This document shows, in pieces, positions 37,631 to 46,603 of a DNA stretch of 64,000 nucleotides. Within the stretch, counting starts at the first letter, position 1. The number at the start of each line of letters is the position of its first letter. The stretch lies in the NCBI RefSeq assembly GCF_900119825.1, contig NZ_FPKR01000015.1:1-64000 (forward strand), in the 5' to 3' direction. Source of the stretch: Chitinimonas taiwanensis DSM 18899 (lineage in GTDB: Bacteria; Pseudomonadota; Gammaproteobacteria; Burkholderiales; Chitinimonadaceae). The notes beneath the pieces were generated by a model, which saw nothing but the letters and a program-made list of their open reading frames with translations, was not told the DNA's origin and searched no databases. The translations under genes were made by a program, and so were the position numbers.

Positions 37631-38416
37631 CTACAGCACGCCCAGTGCCTGCAGACAACGGCGGCCAAGCGGAATGCGCTTGTCGACATCGCCCTGTGCG
37701 CGCAGGTCCACATTCAGCGCAAAGCTGTACAACTTGCCCTGACGCGCCACCCAGCCCACCCACCAACCCACGCCGGGCTGGCTATTGGCTGCCCAGCCGG
37801 TCTTGGCATACAGCGTGTACTCAGGGCTGCGGTCGATCTGCATGATCTCCTCTGTGGCCTGCATGGCCGCCTGGCTGAAGGGCAGCTGCCGCTGGGCAAG
37901 GCGCGCAAGGAACTGGGTCTGCTCGATGGCCGAGATGGCCAGCGGGCCATCCAGCCAGAAGCGGTCGATCTCCTTGCCCATCTGGGCATTGCCGTAGCCG
38001 ACGTTCTGCAGATAGGCCTGCATGCGCGTGGCGCCCACGCGGCGTGCCACTTCCTGGTAGATCGGCACATTCGAGAGGCGCATCGCCTCGCGCAAGCCCA
38101 TATCGCGCTCCCACACCTTCATCCACTGCGGCTTGCCGCCATAGGGCAACACCTCGTCCACATCGCGCACGGCCGCGCTGTCCAGCCCGGCCAGGGTGTT
38201 GAAGACCTTGAAGGTTGAGGCAGGGGTGTAGCGTGTGGCGGCGCGCTCGGCCTGATACACCTGCAGCCGCTCGCTGGCCGGCTCGTACAGCACGAAGGTG
38301 CCGCGCAGGCCGAGGGCACGGAAGTGCTCGCCGAGGTCGACGGCGCTGGTGTGGGTTTCCGCCTGCGCCAACGCAGGCAGGCAGAGGCTGAGCAAGAGGG
38401 TGAATAGATGACGCAT
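37631..38416 (-). CDS. Class D (OXA-type) beta-lactamase
   Basis: The 261-residue precursor has a signal peptide (cleavage after AQA). All class D motifs are visible: STFK (S67 active serine, K70 carboxylation site), SNV, YGN, WLDGP and KTG in AKTGW. Length is the OXA standard. It should hydrolyse penicillins and possibly other beta-lactams in the periplasm; the spectrum cannot be judged from sequence. It is the second gene of an operon behind a class C-like serine hydrolase, with AAGGA overlapping that gene's stop codon. Confidence 0.93.
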   Translation of the reverse strand: MRHLFTLLLSLCLPALAQAETHTSAVDLGEHFRALGLRGTFVLYEPASERLQVYQAERAATRYTPASTFKVFNTLAGLDSAAVRDVDEVLPYGGKPQWMKVWERDMGLREAMRLSNVPIYQEVARRVGATRMQAYLQNVGYGNAQMGKEIDRFWLDGPLAISAIEQTQFLARLAQRQLPFSQAAMQATEEIMQIDRSPEYTLYAKTGWAANSQPGVGWWVGWVARQGKLYSFALNVDLRAQGDVDKRIPLGRRCLQALGVL

Positions 38417-38427
38417 GGGGACGGTCC

Positions 38428-39495
38428 TTAGGGTTGCGGGGAAAGGGGAGCGCCTGCGCGCAGGTAGTCGCGCGCCAGCAGACGAACCTGGTCATGCAGT
38501 GCATAGGCCTGCGCGATATCGCGCTCGGGGTAGCTGGTGTTTTCCAGCACGACCACGCTGAATGACTGACTGGGGTAATAGAGCAGGGTGCTCATATAGC
38601 CGGGCACATAGCCGCCATGGCTGTACTCGAGCAAGCCATCGCGCTGCAGCACCTGTAGGCCGGCGCCGTAGCCAAGCAGACCCCAGCGATGCGGCCGCTC
38701 GATGCGCGGCGTGGTCAGGTAGGCATATTGCGCGGGTGCCAGGGCCGGTCCGGCGTGCAGGCAGCGGTTCCAGCGCACCAGGTCGGCCGCGCTGGCCAGC
38801 AGGCCGCCGGAAGCATGCTGTGCTGGCGTGATATCCCATTCCAGCCTTTCGGCGGCGGCCGTGCCGCGCTGCACATAGCCATCGCGCAGCTGTGGGTAGC
38901 GCTGGCGCCGCTCGGCGGCCGTAGCGGGGGCGGGCATGGTGCTCTGGTGCATCTGGCAGCGCGCCAGCAGCGCATTGGCCTGTACCGCATAGCTTTGCCT
39001 GGTAACCCGGCTTAGCCACTCGCCCAGCAGCACATAGCCATGGTTGGCATACGCAAAGCGGCTGCCCGGCACGAACTGCGGCGGCTGGCCCGGCTCGATA
39101 AGTCCGGCGCTGTGGTTGAGCAGCTGCGCGGCGCTGACCGTGTTGTGCGCACCCGCCGGCAGGCGGGTCAGCTCGCTGTCCAGTGCCTGCTCCAGGTCGA
39201 GCTGGCCCTTGGCCGCGGCGCTTAGCACCAGTACGGCGGTCAGCTGCTTGCTAATCGAGCCAACCCGGTATTGGTAGGGCCGGTCGGGTGGCGGTGCATC
39301 GCTGCGCTCCACCGGGGTCTGGCTGCGCTGGTAAAGCGTCTGCTCGCCCTGCACCAGCAGCAGCTCGCCGCTGAAGGCGGGCTGGGCGGCCAGCAGGGCA
39401 TCCAGCCGCTGGACCAGCTGGTCCTCGGCCGGACCAGCCAGGGCCAGGCCGGGCAGCAGGCTAAGCAGACACATCCTTGCGTATCGTTTGGGCAT
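38428..39495 (-). CDS. Serine hydrolase, class C beta-lactamase/DD-peptidase fold
   Basis: A 355-residue exported protein (signal peptide cleavage near ALA). The active-site SxxK is SISK in RVGSISKQLTAVLVL and the second motif is YAN in FAYANHGYVLLGEWLS. The third box reads HGG (SHGGYVPGY) in place of KTG, as in many family members that are esterases or peptidases rather than beta-lactamases. Starts at ATG 39495. It is co-transcribed with the class D beta-lactamase 11 bp downstream. Confidence 0.85.
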   Translation of the reverse strand: MPKRYARMCLLSLLPGLALAGPAEDQLVQRLDALLAAQPAFSGELLLVQGEQTLYQRSQTPVERSDAPPPDRPYQYRVGSISKQLTAVLVLSAAAKGQLDLEQALDSELTRLPAGAHNTVSAAQLLNHSAGLIEPGQPPQFVPGSRFAYANHGYVLLGEWLSRVTRQSYAVQANALLARCQMHQSTMPAPATAAERRQRYPQLRDGYVQRGTAAAERLEWDITPAQHASGGLLASAADLVRWNRCLHAGPALAPAQYAYLTTPRIERPHRWGLLGYGAGLQVLQRDGLLEYSHGGYVPGYMSTLLYYPSQSFSVVVLENTSYPERDIAQAYALHDQVRLLARDYLRAGAPLSPQP

Positions 39496-39656
39496 GGAGA
39501 GGCTCCGATTGAATGACCGCCATGCTAGGCGGCGTGTCCAGGCTTGCCGACTGGCACGGCCGCCACGCCAGCCACGGCTGTAACGTCTGTAACGCAAGGC
39601 GCTTGGGCCAGGAAATTCGGCGCACAATGCGCGCCTGTTTTCTTCACCTTGTCCCC

Positions 39657-41222
39657 ATGCCCGTGCTGGATATCGAACTGACTGCCCCGCAAACCGTGCA
39701 GGGTCAACGCGCGGCCTACCAGTCGCTATGGCTGCTGGTGCGCCTGTGCCAGGCCAGCCAGCTCAGCGGCGGTGCCGGCGTGCTGCGCTTGGCCGAGCTG
39801 CGTCAGCAGTTCGCCGATACGCGCAGCCTGCGCATGCTGGTCAGCCGCGCCTACCGCGACTTCGCCCGCTGGGGCGTACGCGCCGGCTGGGGTGACGATG
39901 CTGGGCGCGACCCGCGCTTTCTCAATCCGGCCGGGCGCAGCCAGGGCCCGTTCTGGCTGGCCCAGGCCGAGGCGGCCCAGCTGCGCCTGCTGGTGGAAGG
40001 CCGCCCTGCCACGCCCTCGGAAGTGGCCGATTTCCTGGGCCAGGAAAGTCCCGATGCCGAGGCCGGCATGGCCAGCGTCCGTGGCGTAGATTTCTGGCTG
40101 GCGCTGGCCGCCGCCCAGCAGGACCTGCGCCAGGGTCATCTGCTGGCGCGGCTGGATGCGCAGGGCCTGGCCAGCCAGCGTGGTGCCCTGGCCGGTTTCA
40201 AGGCGGCCGGCGTGCTGGCCGAGGCCGGCTTGCAGCAGGCGCTAGCCGCGCTCGGCGAGGCCAGTGTCTGGCGCCGCCTTGATGATCTGGGCGCGGCGCG
40301 CCAGACCCTGAGCCAGCTGCGCCGTGCGCTCAAGGATGGTGGCGAGGGGGAAAGCGGTTATCTGGATGCCATGGAGCAAATCCTGTCCGCCTGGGTGGCC
40401 TGGGGCCAGCGCGAGGCCGGCCAGGCCGAGGCGATTCTGGCCGGCATGCGCGCGGCCGAACCCCGCGCCTCGGTGGTGCGCCACCATCCGCGCATCCGTT
40501 TCGAGTGGTACAACCTGTCCGCGCTGATCAGCCGTGCACGCGTGCTGAATGGGCAGGGGCCGGACCTGGCGCTGCGCCGCCAGGAAGCGGCCAGCGCACT
40601 CGATTACTTCGGCCGTGCACTGGAGGCCGCCTTCGAATTCGGCTCCTTCGATGCGGCCCAGCAGGTGGCGGCCAATATCGGTATGGCGATCTGGCTGTTT
40701 GCCGGCGAAGGCCTGTGTGGCGAGCCCAGCAGTGCCGGGCCGGAGGCGCTGCGCTGGCTGCTGTTGAGCGAATGGTTGTGCCGCTGCGCGGGTGGCGGCC
40801 CGTCGGCCTGGAATGCCATCTATCTGATGCGCATCGCGCGCGGCCAATGCCCGCGCCAGGCCGAACCCAGCCGCGCCGCCTTTCATGCCTACCAGCCGAT
40901 CAGCCCGGCCGATATCCACCGCCAGGCGGGCGCCTTGCCCTGGATAGAGGCCGAGGCACTGCTGCCCGCCAGCTGGCTGACCCTGGCGGAAAGCCTGCTG
41001 GCCGAACTGGCCGAGGGCCGCGCGCGCTACAGCCTGCTGCAGCGCTGCGGCCTGTGGCTGGAACATGCGTGGTACGCCGCCCACGCCGGCCAGGATGCCG
41101 CCGCACAGACCTCGCTGCAGCGTCTGGCGCAGGAAATGCACGGCCTGCCACTGTCCGACCGCGCCTATTTCCAGTCCTGCTGCCGCCAGCTGCCGCTGCT
41201 GCACAGCACTTCAGCCACTTGA
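39657..41222 (+). CDS. Unknown cytoplasmic protein, helical
   Basis: A 521-residue protein with no recognised domain. The N-terminal 60-100 residues contain LAELRQQFADTRSLRMLVSRAYRDFARWGVR-like text resembling a helix-turn-helix/winged-helix segment; the remainder is Ala/Leu-rich helical and may be an alpha-solenoid (TPR-like). Homologues seem restricted in range. It precedes the P-type ATPase by 78 bp on the same strand. Starts at ATG 39657, because upstream in-frame sequence lacks coding character. Confidence 0.6.
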   Translation: MPVLDIELTAPQTVQGQRAAYQSLWLLVRLCQASQLSGGAGVLRLAELRQQFADTRSLRMLVSRAYRDFARWGVRAGWGDDAGRDPRFLNPAGRSQGPFWLAQAEAAQLRLLVEGRPATPSEVADFLGQESPDAEAGMASVRGVDFWLALAAAQQDLRQGHLLARLDAQGLASQRGALAGFKAAGVLAEAGLQQALAALGEASVWRRLDDLGAARQTLSQLRRALKDGGEGESGYLDAMEQILSAWVAWGQREAGQAEAILAGMRAAEPRASVVRHHPRIRFEWYNLSALISRARVLNGQGPDLALRRQEAASALDYFGRALEAAFEFGSFDAAQQVAANIGMAIWLFAGEGLCGEPSSAGPEALRWLLLSEWLCRCAGGGPSAWNAIYLMRIARGQCPRQAEPSRAAFHAYQPISPADIHRQAGALPWIEAEALLPASWLTLAESLLAELAEGRARYSLLQRCGLWLEHAWYAAHAGQDAAAQTSLQRLAQEMHGLPLSDRAYFQSCCRQLPLLHSTSAT

Positions 41223-41300
41223 TTTGCCGCAAGGCCGGGCGTGGCGCGGCCGTCTATGCTGGCCTGGCGGCATGGTGCCGCTTAGAGGCAAGGAGCCGGC

Positions 41301-43979
41301 ATGCAGCAGCCCCCATGGCACAGTCTGGACCTGAACGAGGTATGGGCACGCCTGGCCAGCCAGCCAGCCGGCCTCAGTAGCGCCGCCGCTGCGCAGGCGC
41401 TGCGCGTGCATGGTCCGAATGCGCTGCCCGAGCCTGCGCGGCGTAGCGCAATGCGCCGCTGGCTGGGCCAGCTCGACAATGTGCTCATCTATGTATTGCT
41501 GGCCGCCGGCTTGATCACCGCCTTGCTTGGCCATGCGCTCGACGCGGTGGTGATCTTCGCCGTGGTGCTGATCAATGCCCAGGTCGGTTTTCTGCAGGAA
41601 GGCCGCGCCGAGGCGGCTTTGCATGGCATACGCAGCCTGTTGACCCGCGAAGCACTGGTGCTGCGTGACGGGCAGCGCCAGAGTATCGCCGCCGAGCAGC
41701 TGGTGCCGGGCGATGTGGTGCTGGTGCAGGCGGGCGACCGCGTGCCGGCTGATCTGCGCCTGATCGAGGCCTACCAGCTGCTGGCCGACGAGGCCGCGCT
41801 GACCGGAGAATCGCTGCCGGTGGAAAAAAGCGCGACGCCCTGCGCGCCGGATACCGCGCTGGCCGAGCGGCGCTGCCAGCTTTGGTCGGGCAGCCTGCTG
41901 CGGCGCGGCCAGGGCCTGGGTGTGGTGGTGGCCACTGGCCCAGCGGCCGAGATCGGCCGCATCGGCCAGCTGGTGGCCGAGGCACATAGCCTGGATACGC
42001 CGCTGACCCTGGCGCTGGCGCGTTTTGGCCGCCAGCTGGCGCTGGCCACCCTGTTGCTGGCGTTGCTGACCTTTGCGGTCGGCCGCCTTGTGCATGGCCT
42101 GCCGGCCGATGAACTATTTATCGCCGTGGTTGGCCTCGCCGTGGCAGCGATACCGGAAGGCCTGCCGGCCATCGTGACCATCACCCTGGCGCTGGGTGTG
42201 CGGCGCATGGCCGCCCAGCGCGCCATTGTGCGCCGCCTGCCGGCGGTGGAAACCCTGGGCGGCGTGTCCACCATCTGCACCGACAAGACCGGCACGCTGA
42301 CCCGCAATGAGATGACCGTGCGCGCGCTGCTGACCGCCGAGGGCGATTACCAGCTCAGCGGCCTCGGTTATGCGCCGCATGGTGGGCTGAGCGATGCCCA
42401 AGGCCGGCTCGGCATGCCGCCGGTGGCCGAGCTGATCGCGCGCGCGGCGCTGCTCTGTAATGACGCCGATCTGCGCGAACAGGACGGCGAGTGGCAGCCA
42501 GTGGGCGACCCGACTGAGGCGGCGCTGGTGGTGCTGGCCTGCAAGCTCGGCCTGCAGCCTGCCTACGAGCGCGAGGCCTGCCCACGCAGCGATGTGATTC
42601 CCTTCGACCCCGAACATCGGCTGATGGCCAGCCTCAACCATGACCACGCCGGCCATGGCCATATCTGGCTCAAGGGCGCGCCCGAGCAGGTGCTGCCGCG
42701 CTGCGAGCGCGCCTGGCAGTCGGGCGGCGCTCAGCCCTTGCAGCTGGACGCCTGGCAGACGCGCGCCAATATCCTGGCCGGCCAGGGCATGCGTCTGTTG
42801 GCGCTGGCCATGCGCAGCACGGCCCAGCGCGAGCTGAGCTTTGCTGATCTCGATGAGGGCTTTGTCTTGCTGGGCCTCGTGGCCATGCAGGACCCGCCGC
42901 GCGAGGAAGCGCGCCAGGCGGTGGCGGCCTGCCAGGGCGCCGGGGTGGGCATCAAGATGATTACTGGCGATCGGCCTGATACTGCGCTGGCCATTGCCCG
43001 CGAACTCGGTTTCGCCCGCAATGGGCGGGTGCTGAGCGGCCAGCAGCTCGATGCGCTGCCCGCGGCTGACTGGCCCTTGGCTGTGCAGGAAACCGAGGTG
43101 TTTGCGCGCGCCAGCCCCGAGCACAAGCTGCGCATCGTGGCGGCACTGCAGGCCGGCGGCGCCGCTGTAGCGATGACGGGCGACGGGGTGAATGACGCGC
43201 CGGCGCTCAAGCAGGCCGATATCGGCGTGGCCATGGGCCAGAAGGGCACCGAGGCCGCGCGCGAGGCGGCCGGCATGGTGCTGACCGATGACCGCTTCGA
43301 CACCCTGGTGGCCGCGGTGCGTGAGGGGCGGGTGATCAATGACAATCTGAAGAAGGCGATCCGCTTCATCCTGCCCACCAATGGTGCTGAGGCCCTGGTA
43401 CTAGTGGCGGCCGTGCTCTTGGGCATGCAGCTGCCGATCAGCGCGGTGCAGATCCTGTGGATCAATATGATCACCGCGGTGACCCTGGCGCTGGCGCTGG
43501 CTTTCGAACCGCCCGAGGCCGATGTCATGCAGCGCCCGCCACGTCCGGCTAGCGCGGGCCTACTGGATGGCTTTCTGCTCTGGCGCGTGTTCTATGTGTC
43601 GGTGCTGATCGCGGCCGTGGCCATGGGTCTGTTCCACTGGGAACTGGCGCGCGGCATGAGTGAGGCGGCCGCACGCAATGCGGCGGTCAATGTGTTGGTG
43701 GCCGGCGAAATCGCCTATTTGTTCAATAGCCGCTATCTGCGCGCCAGCGCGCTCGGCGCCCATGTGCTGCGCGGCAACCCGGCCATCTGGTGGGTGCTGG
43801 CCGCGCTGATCCCGGCCCAGCTGCTGTTCAGCTACTGGGGGCCGATGAACCGGCTGTTTGAAGTCGCCCCGCTTGATCTCGCCGCCTGGGCACGCATCGG
43901 CCTGCTGGCGGCGGGCGTGTTCATCGCGGTGGAGTGCGAGAAGGCGCTTGGGCGATACTGGCACGCAATGCGGTCCTAG
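41301..43979 (+). CDS. P-type (P2-like) cation-transporting ATPase
   Basis: An 892-residue pump: N-terminal cation-ATPase N domain, TM1-2, actuator with LTGES, TM3-4 with AIPEGLPAIVTITLALG, phosphorylation site CTDKTGTLTRNEM, nucleotide domain with KGAPEQVL, hinge MTGDGVNDAPALKQADIGVAMG and six C-terminal helices. It belongs to the SERCA/PMR1-like branch, but the TM6 motif reads NMITAVTLALAL where SERCA has a conserved Asp (N..TD), so the ion is uncertain (Mg2+, Ca2+ or a monovalent cation). AGGAGCC precedes the ATG. Confidence 0.88.
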   Translation: MQQPPWHSLDLNEVWARLASQPAGLSSAAAAQALRVHGPNALPEPARRSAMRRWLGQLDNVLIYVLLAAGLITALLGHALDAVVIFAVVLINAQVGFLQEGRAEAALHGIRSLLTREALVLRDGQRQSIAAEQLVPGDVVLVQAGDRVPADLRLIEAYQLLADEAALTGESLPVEKSATPCAPDTALAERRCQLWSGSLLRRGQGLGVVVATGPAAEIGRIGQLVAEAHSLDTPLTLALARFGRQLALATLLLALLTFAVGRLVHGLPADELFIAVVGLAVAAIPEGLPAIVTITLALGVRRMAAQRAIVRRLPAVETLGGVSTICTDKTGTLTRNEMTVRALLTAEGDYQLSGLGYAPHGGLSDAQGRLGMPPVAELIARAALLCNDADLREQDGEWQPVGDPTEAALVVLACKLGLQPAYEREACPRSDVIPFDPEHRLMASLNHDHAGHGHIWLKGAPEQVLPRCERAWQSGGAQPLQLDAWQTRANILAGQGMRLLALAMRSTAQRELSFADLDEGFVLLGLVAMQDPPREEARQAVAACQGAGVGIKMITGDRPDTALAIARELGFARNGRVLSGQQLDALPAADWPLAVQETEVFARASPEHKLRIVAALQAGGAAVAMTGDGVNDAPALKQADIGVAMGQKGTEAAREAAGMVLTDDRFDTLVAAVREGRVINDNLKKAIRFILPTNGAEALVLVAAVLLGMQLPISAVQILWINMITAVTLALALAFEPPEADVMQRPPRPASAGLLDGFLLWRVFYVSVLIAAVAMGLFHWELARGMSEAAARNAAVNVLVAGEIAYLFNSRYLRASALGAHVLRGNPAIWWVLAALIPAQLLFSYWGPMNRLFEVAPLDLAAWARIGLLAAGVFIAVECEKALGRYWHAMRS

Positions 43980-44029
43980 CCCGATTGGGCGGGCCAGGGC
44001 GCGCGCGTGCACAGATTGAGAGTGGATAG

Positions 44030-44308
44030 ATGTTGCTGCTAGCGTTCTTACCCGGCCTGATCGTATTGATGGTGACCCTCAGCGGGCAGTCCAGCCTGCG
44101 CAAACCGTGGCTGTTCTTCAGCCTGGCACTCCTGGCCAGCTACCTGATCCTGATCGTCGGCGGCGTGGTATTGCTGGCCGGGGTCGGGGTATCGGGCACG
44201 ACGGGGGCGGGCGCCGAGGGCGCGCGCGGCATGCTGCTGGTCGGTGGTCTGCTCGGCCTGAGCCTCTTGCCGATGGCGCCGCTTCGGCACTGGCTGCGTA
44301 AGCCCTGA
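44030..44308 (+). CDS. Small three-TM membrane protein
   Basis: A 92-residue hydrophobic protein with three predicted TM helices (about 2-20, 28-50, 66-82) and a Gly/Ala-rich loop. GAGAGTGGA precedes the ATG. It lies 50 bp after the P-type ATPase gene and could be co-transcribed, but no family or function is recognised. Confidence 0.55.
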   Translation: MLLLAFLPGLIVLMVTLSGQSSLRKPWLFFSLALLASYLILIVGGVVLLAGVGVSGTTGAGAEGARGMLLVGGLLGLSLLPMAPLRHWLRKP

Positions 44309-44314
44309 ACCGGC

Positions 44315-45685
44315 TCAGCACAGGTCCAGCAGGGCGGGCAGATCGCTCAGATGGGCCTTGGCCGCCGCGCGCAGAGCGGGCGAGCGCTCGCCGATGGCGA
44401 AGCCGCTGTGCGCAGCGCGCAAGAGGCAAAGATCGTTATCGCCATCCCCTACCACCAACACCTGTTCGAAACGCTGGCCGGCGATGTTTTCCAGATGGCT
44501 GAGCACATTGCGTTTGCACACCGGGTGCAGCTGGCAGCCGTGGCTGGCCTGGAAGAAGGGATTGATGCGCAGCTGGCCGGTGGCCTGGCGTTGTTCGAAC
44601 TGCATGATGTGACCCAGGCCGAAGTGGGCGAACACGCGCCGGCGCACCACTTCGGCGGCAATGAAATAGCTGTCCGACACCACGCCCACCGTGTAGCCGC
44701 GCTTTTTCAGTTCGATAAGGGTTTGTGCGGCACCGCTGCGCAGCGGCATGGTCTTCGCCACGCGGATGAATTCGCTTTGCGGCACGCCCTTGAACACCGC
44801 GGCAATCGCGCTCGAACGGGTGGCGGCATCGGCTTGTGGCTGGTCGAGATGACGCAGTAGCGCCGCTTCGCGCCCGGTGGCACGCGCCAGTTCTAGGGCA
44901 AAGCGGCCCTCCAGCAGCGTGCCGTCCATATCGAACAGCGCAAGCTTGCTGGACAGGCGCACGCGGGCAGCCAATTGCTCGATCTCGGCCGATAGCTGGC
45001 GCTCTTCCTCGGCCGCCGCGCGCAGGGTGGCGATATCGTAGCGGCCGGCTTGCTCGGCACGGTCGAAGATCACCCGCGATACCTCGGTGGCCATACGCGC
45101 CAGATTGGCCAGCGGCTGCGGGTCATGCTCGATCTGGCCGACATTCACTTCCACGATGCGCGCGCCGGCCAGATGGGTATCGATGAGCAAGCCGATATCG
45201 ACGCCATAACCATCTTCGATATCGAGCCCGAGCAGAAAGTCACGCCGCCCGGCCACGATGCCGCCCAAGGGCTGCTGAAAACTGCTCAGTTCGGGGAAGA
45301 AGGCCTTCAGCAGCGGCTTGGCGGTCAGCTCGGTCACCCTGCCGCCACTGCGACCGAAGCGCGCCTTGACGAAGTCGGCCCCGTCCTGCAGGGGCGCATA
45401 CAGCTGGTCGAGCAGCGTCTCGTCCAGGCCGCGCAGATCGCCATCCAGAAAGGCCACATAGTCATTGCGCGCCAGCATCAGGCCGTCGTGCATGGATACG
45501 CCCTTGCCCAGCATGCTGCTGGTGAAGACCTGGGCGCCGGCGGCCAAGGCCAGGCTGGCTGATTCATCGGTCGAGCCATCGTCGATGACCAGTACTTCAT
45601 CGACCAGCGGATTGCGCCGCGCGAAACGCACCACATCGGCAATCGTGTCCGCCTCGTTCAGGATGGGAATGACTACGCTCAACAT
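44315..45685 (-). CDS. GpgS-like glycosyltransferase fused to HAD phosphatase (probable bifunctional glucosylglycerate synthase)
   Basis: A 456-residue fusion. Residues about 1-230 match glucosyl-3-phosphoglycerate synthase (GT81): VVIPILNEADTI, VLVIDDGSTD, FLDGDLRGLD, FVKARFGR and GGRVTELTAKPLLKAFFPEL followed by QPLGGIVAGRR and GYGVDIGLLID. Residues about 245-456 form a HAD-IB phosphatase: DMDGTLLEG, SDSYF and GDGDNDLCLL. In organisms where both activities are known, GpgS joins glucose from NDP-glucose to 3-phosphoglycerate and GpgP removes phosphate, giving glucosylglycerate, a compatible solute. The fusion mirrors bifunctional mannosyl-3-phosphoglycerate enzymes. The exact sugar is inferred. 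Confidence 0.85.
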   Translation of the reverse strand: MLSVVIPILNEADTIADVVRFARRNPLVDEVLVIDDGSTDESASLALAAGAQVFTSSMLGKGVSMHDGLMLARNDYVAFLDGDLRGLDETLLDQLYAPLQDGADFVKARFGRSGGRVTELTAKPLLKAFFPELSSFQQPLGGIVAGRRDFLLGLDIEDGYGVDIGLLIDTHLAGARIVEVNVGQIEHDPQPLANLARMATEVSRVIFDRAEQAGRYDIATLRAAAEEERQLSAEIEQLAARVRLSSKLALFDMDGTLLEGRFALELARATGREAALLRHLDQPQADAATRSSAIAAVFKGVPQSEFIRVAKTMPLRSGAAQTLIELKKRGYTVGVVSDSYFIAAEVVRRRVFAHFGLGHIMQFEQRQATGQLRINPFFQASHGCQLHPVCKRNVLSHLENIAGQRFEQVLVVGDGDNDLCLLRAAHSGFAIGERSPALRAAAKAHLSDLPALLDLC

Positions 45686-45819
45686 CGCTGTTTCCTTCTA
45701 TTTCCTAAATACGACAGATAAACGCCAAAGCGCCACACTGCGCGGCCATGGCGCCCACGTGCCTACACATTCGACTGCTAGAATCCCCGCAAACTCAACA
45801 CATTGCGGAGGCGGGAACC

Positions 45820-46590
45820 ATGAAGCGGGTGATCTTCAACCAGAAGGGCGGGGTGGGAAAATCGACGATCGCGGTCAATCTGGCTGCGATTGCCGCGCAT
45901 GAGGGCAAGAAGACCCTGCTGATCGATATCGACCCGCAGTGCAATGCCAGCCGCTATCTGCTCGGCGAGGCGGCCAAGACGGCTAGCCCCACCCTGGCCG
46001 ATTACTTCGAGCAGACGCTGAACTTCAGCCTGTTTTCCAAGCCGGCCAGCGCCTTCGTACACCCGACCCGCTTCGAGAATCTATTCATCATCCCTTCGCA
46101 TCCCGAGATCGGCGAACTGCAGTCCAAGCTCGAATCGCGTCACAAGATCTACAAGCTGCGCGATACCTTGAACGAGCTGGGCAAGGAGTTCGAGGTGATC
46201 GTGATGGATACCCCGCCGGCTTATAACTTCTTCACTCAATCGGCGCTGATCGCTGCCGATGCCTGCCTGATTCCGTTTGATTGCGACGATTTCTCGCGTC
46301 AGGCACTGTATACGTTGATGGAGAACGTGGCCGAGATCCGCGCCGATCACAACGACGCTCTTCGTATTGAGGGCATTGTGGTCAATCAGTTCCAGCCACG
46401 CGCCAGCCTGCCCAAGCAGCTGGTCGATGCGCTGCGCGAGGAGGGGCTGCCGGTGCTGAACACCCATCTGTCCTCCTCGATCAAGATCCGCGAGTCGCAT
46501 CAGCGCGGCCTGCCCATGGTGCACCTAGATGCCCGCCACAAGCTGAGCCAGGAGTTCCTGGCCCTGCATCAGGAACTGGACGCCGCCTGA
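45820..46590 (+). CDS. ParA/MinD-family ATPase
   Basis: A 256-residue deviant Walker ATPase: NQKGGVGKSTIAVNLA at the N-terminus, DIDPQCNA and VMDTPPAYNFF. There is no N-terminal HTH as in plasmid ParA and no ParB gene nearby; the next genes are a histidine kinase (13 bp away) and a response regulator. It may therefore position a signalling or envelope machine rather than segregate DNA. GGAGGCGGG precedes the ATG. Confidence 0.85.
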   Translation: MKRVIFNQKGGVGKSTIAVNLAAIAAHEGKKTLLIDIDPQCNASRYLLGEAAKTASPTLADYFEQTLNFSLFSKPASAFVHPTRFENLFIIPSHPEIGELQSKLESRHKIYKLRDTLNELGKEFEVIVMDTPPAYNFFTQSALIAADACLIPFDCDDFSRQALYTLMENVAEIRADHNDALRIEGIVVNQFQPRASLPKQLVDALREEGLPVLNTHLSSSIKIRESHQRGLPMVHLDARHKLSQEFLALHQELDAA

Positions 46591-46603
46591 TTCCGCCCCG
46601 GCC

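Noticed and set aside
35598-37742. Very long open frame (over 700 codons) antisense to htpG
   Set aside because: It mirrors the codon periodicity of htpG in GC-rich DNA; the translated text has no domain and htpG on the other strand is certain. The same holds for the long antisense frames over the porin (16387-17562) and ahpF (29979-31208).
45820-46590. ParA as evidence for an integrated plasmid or partition locus
   Set aside because: No parB, no iterons or parS-like repeats and no replication genes are near; the flanks are chromosomal genes.
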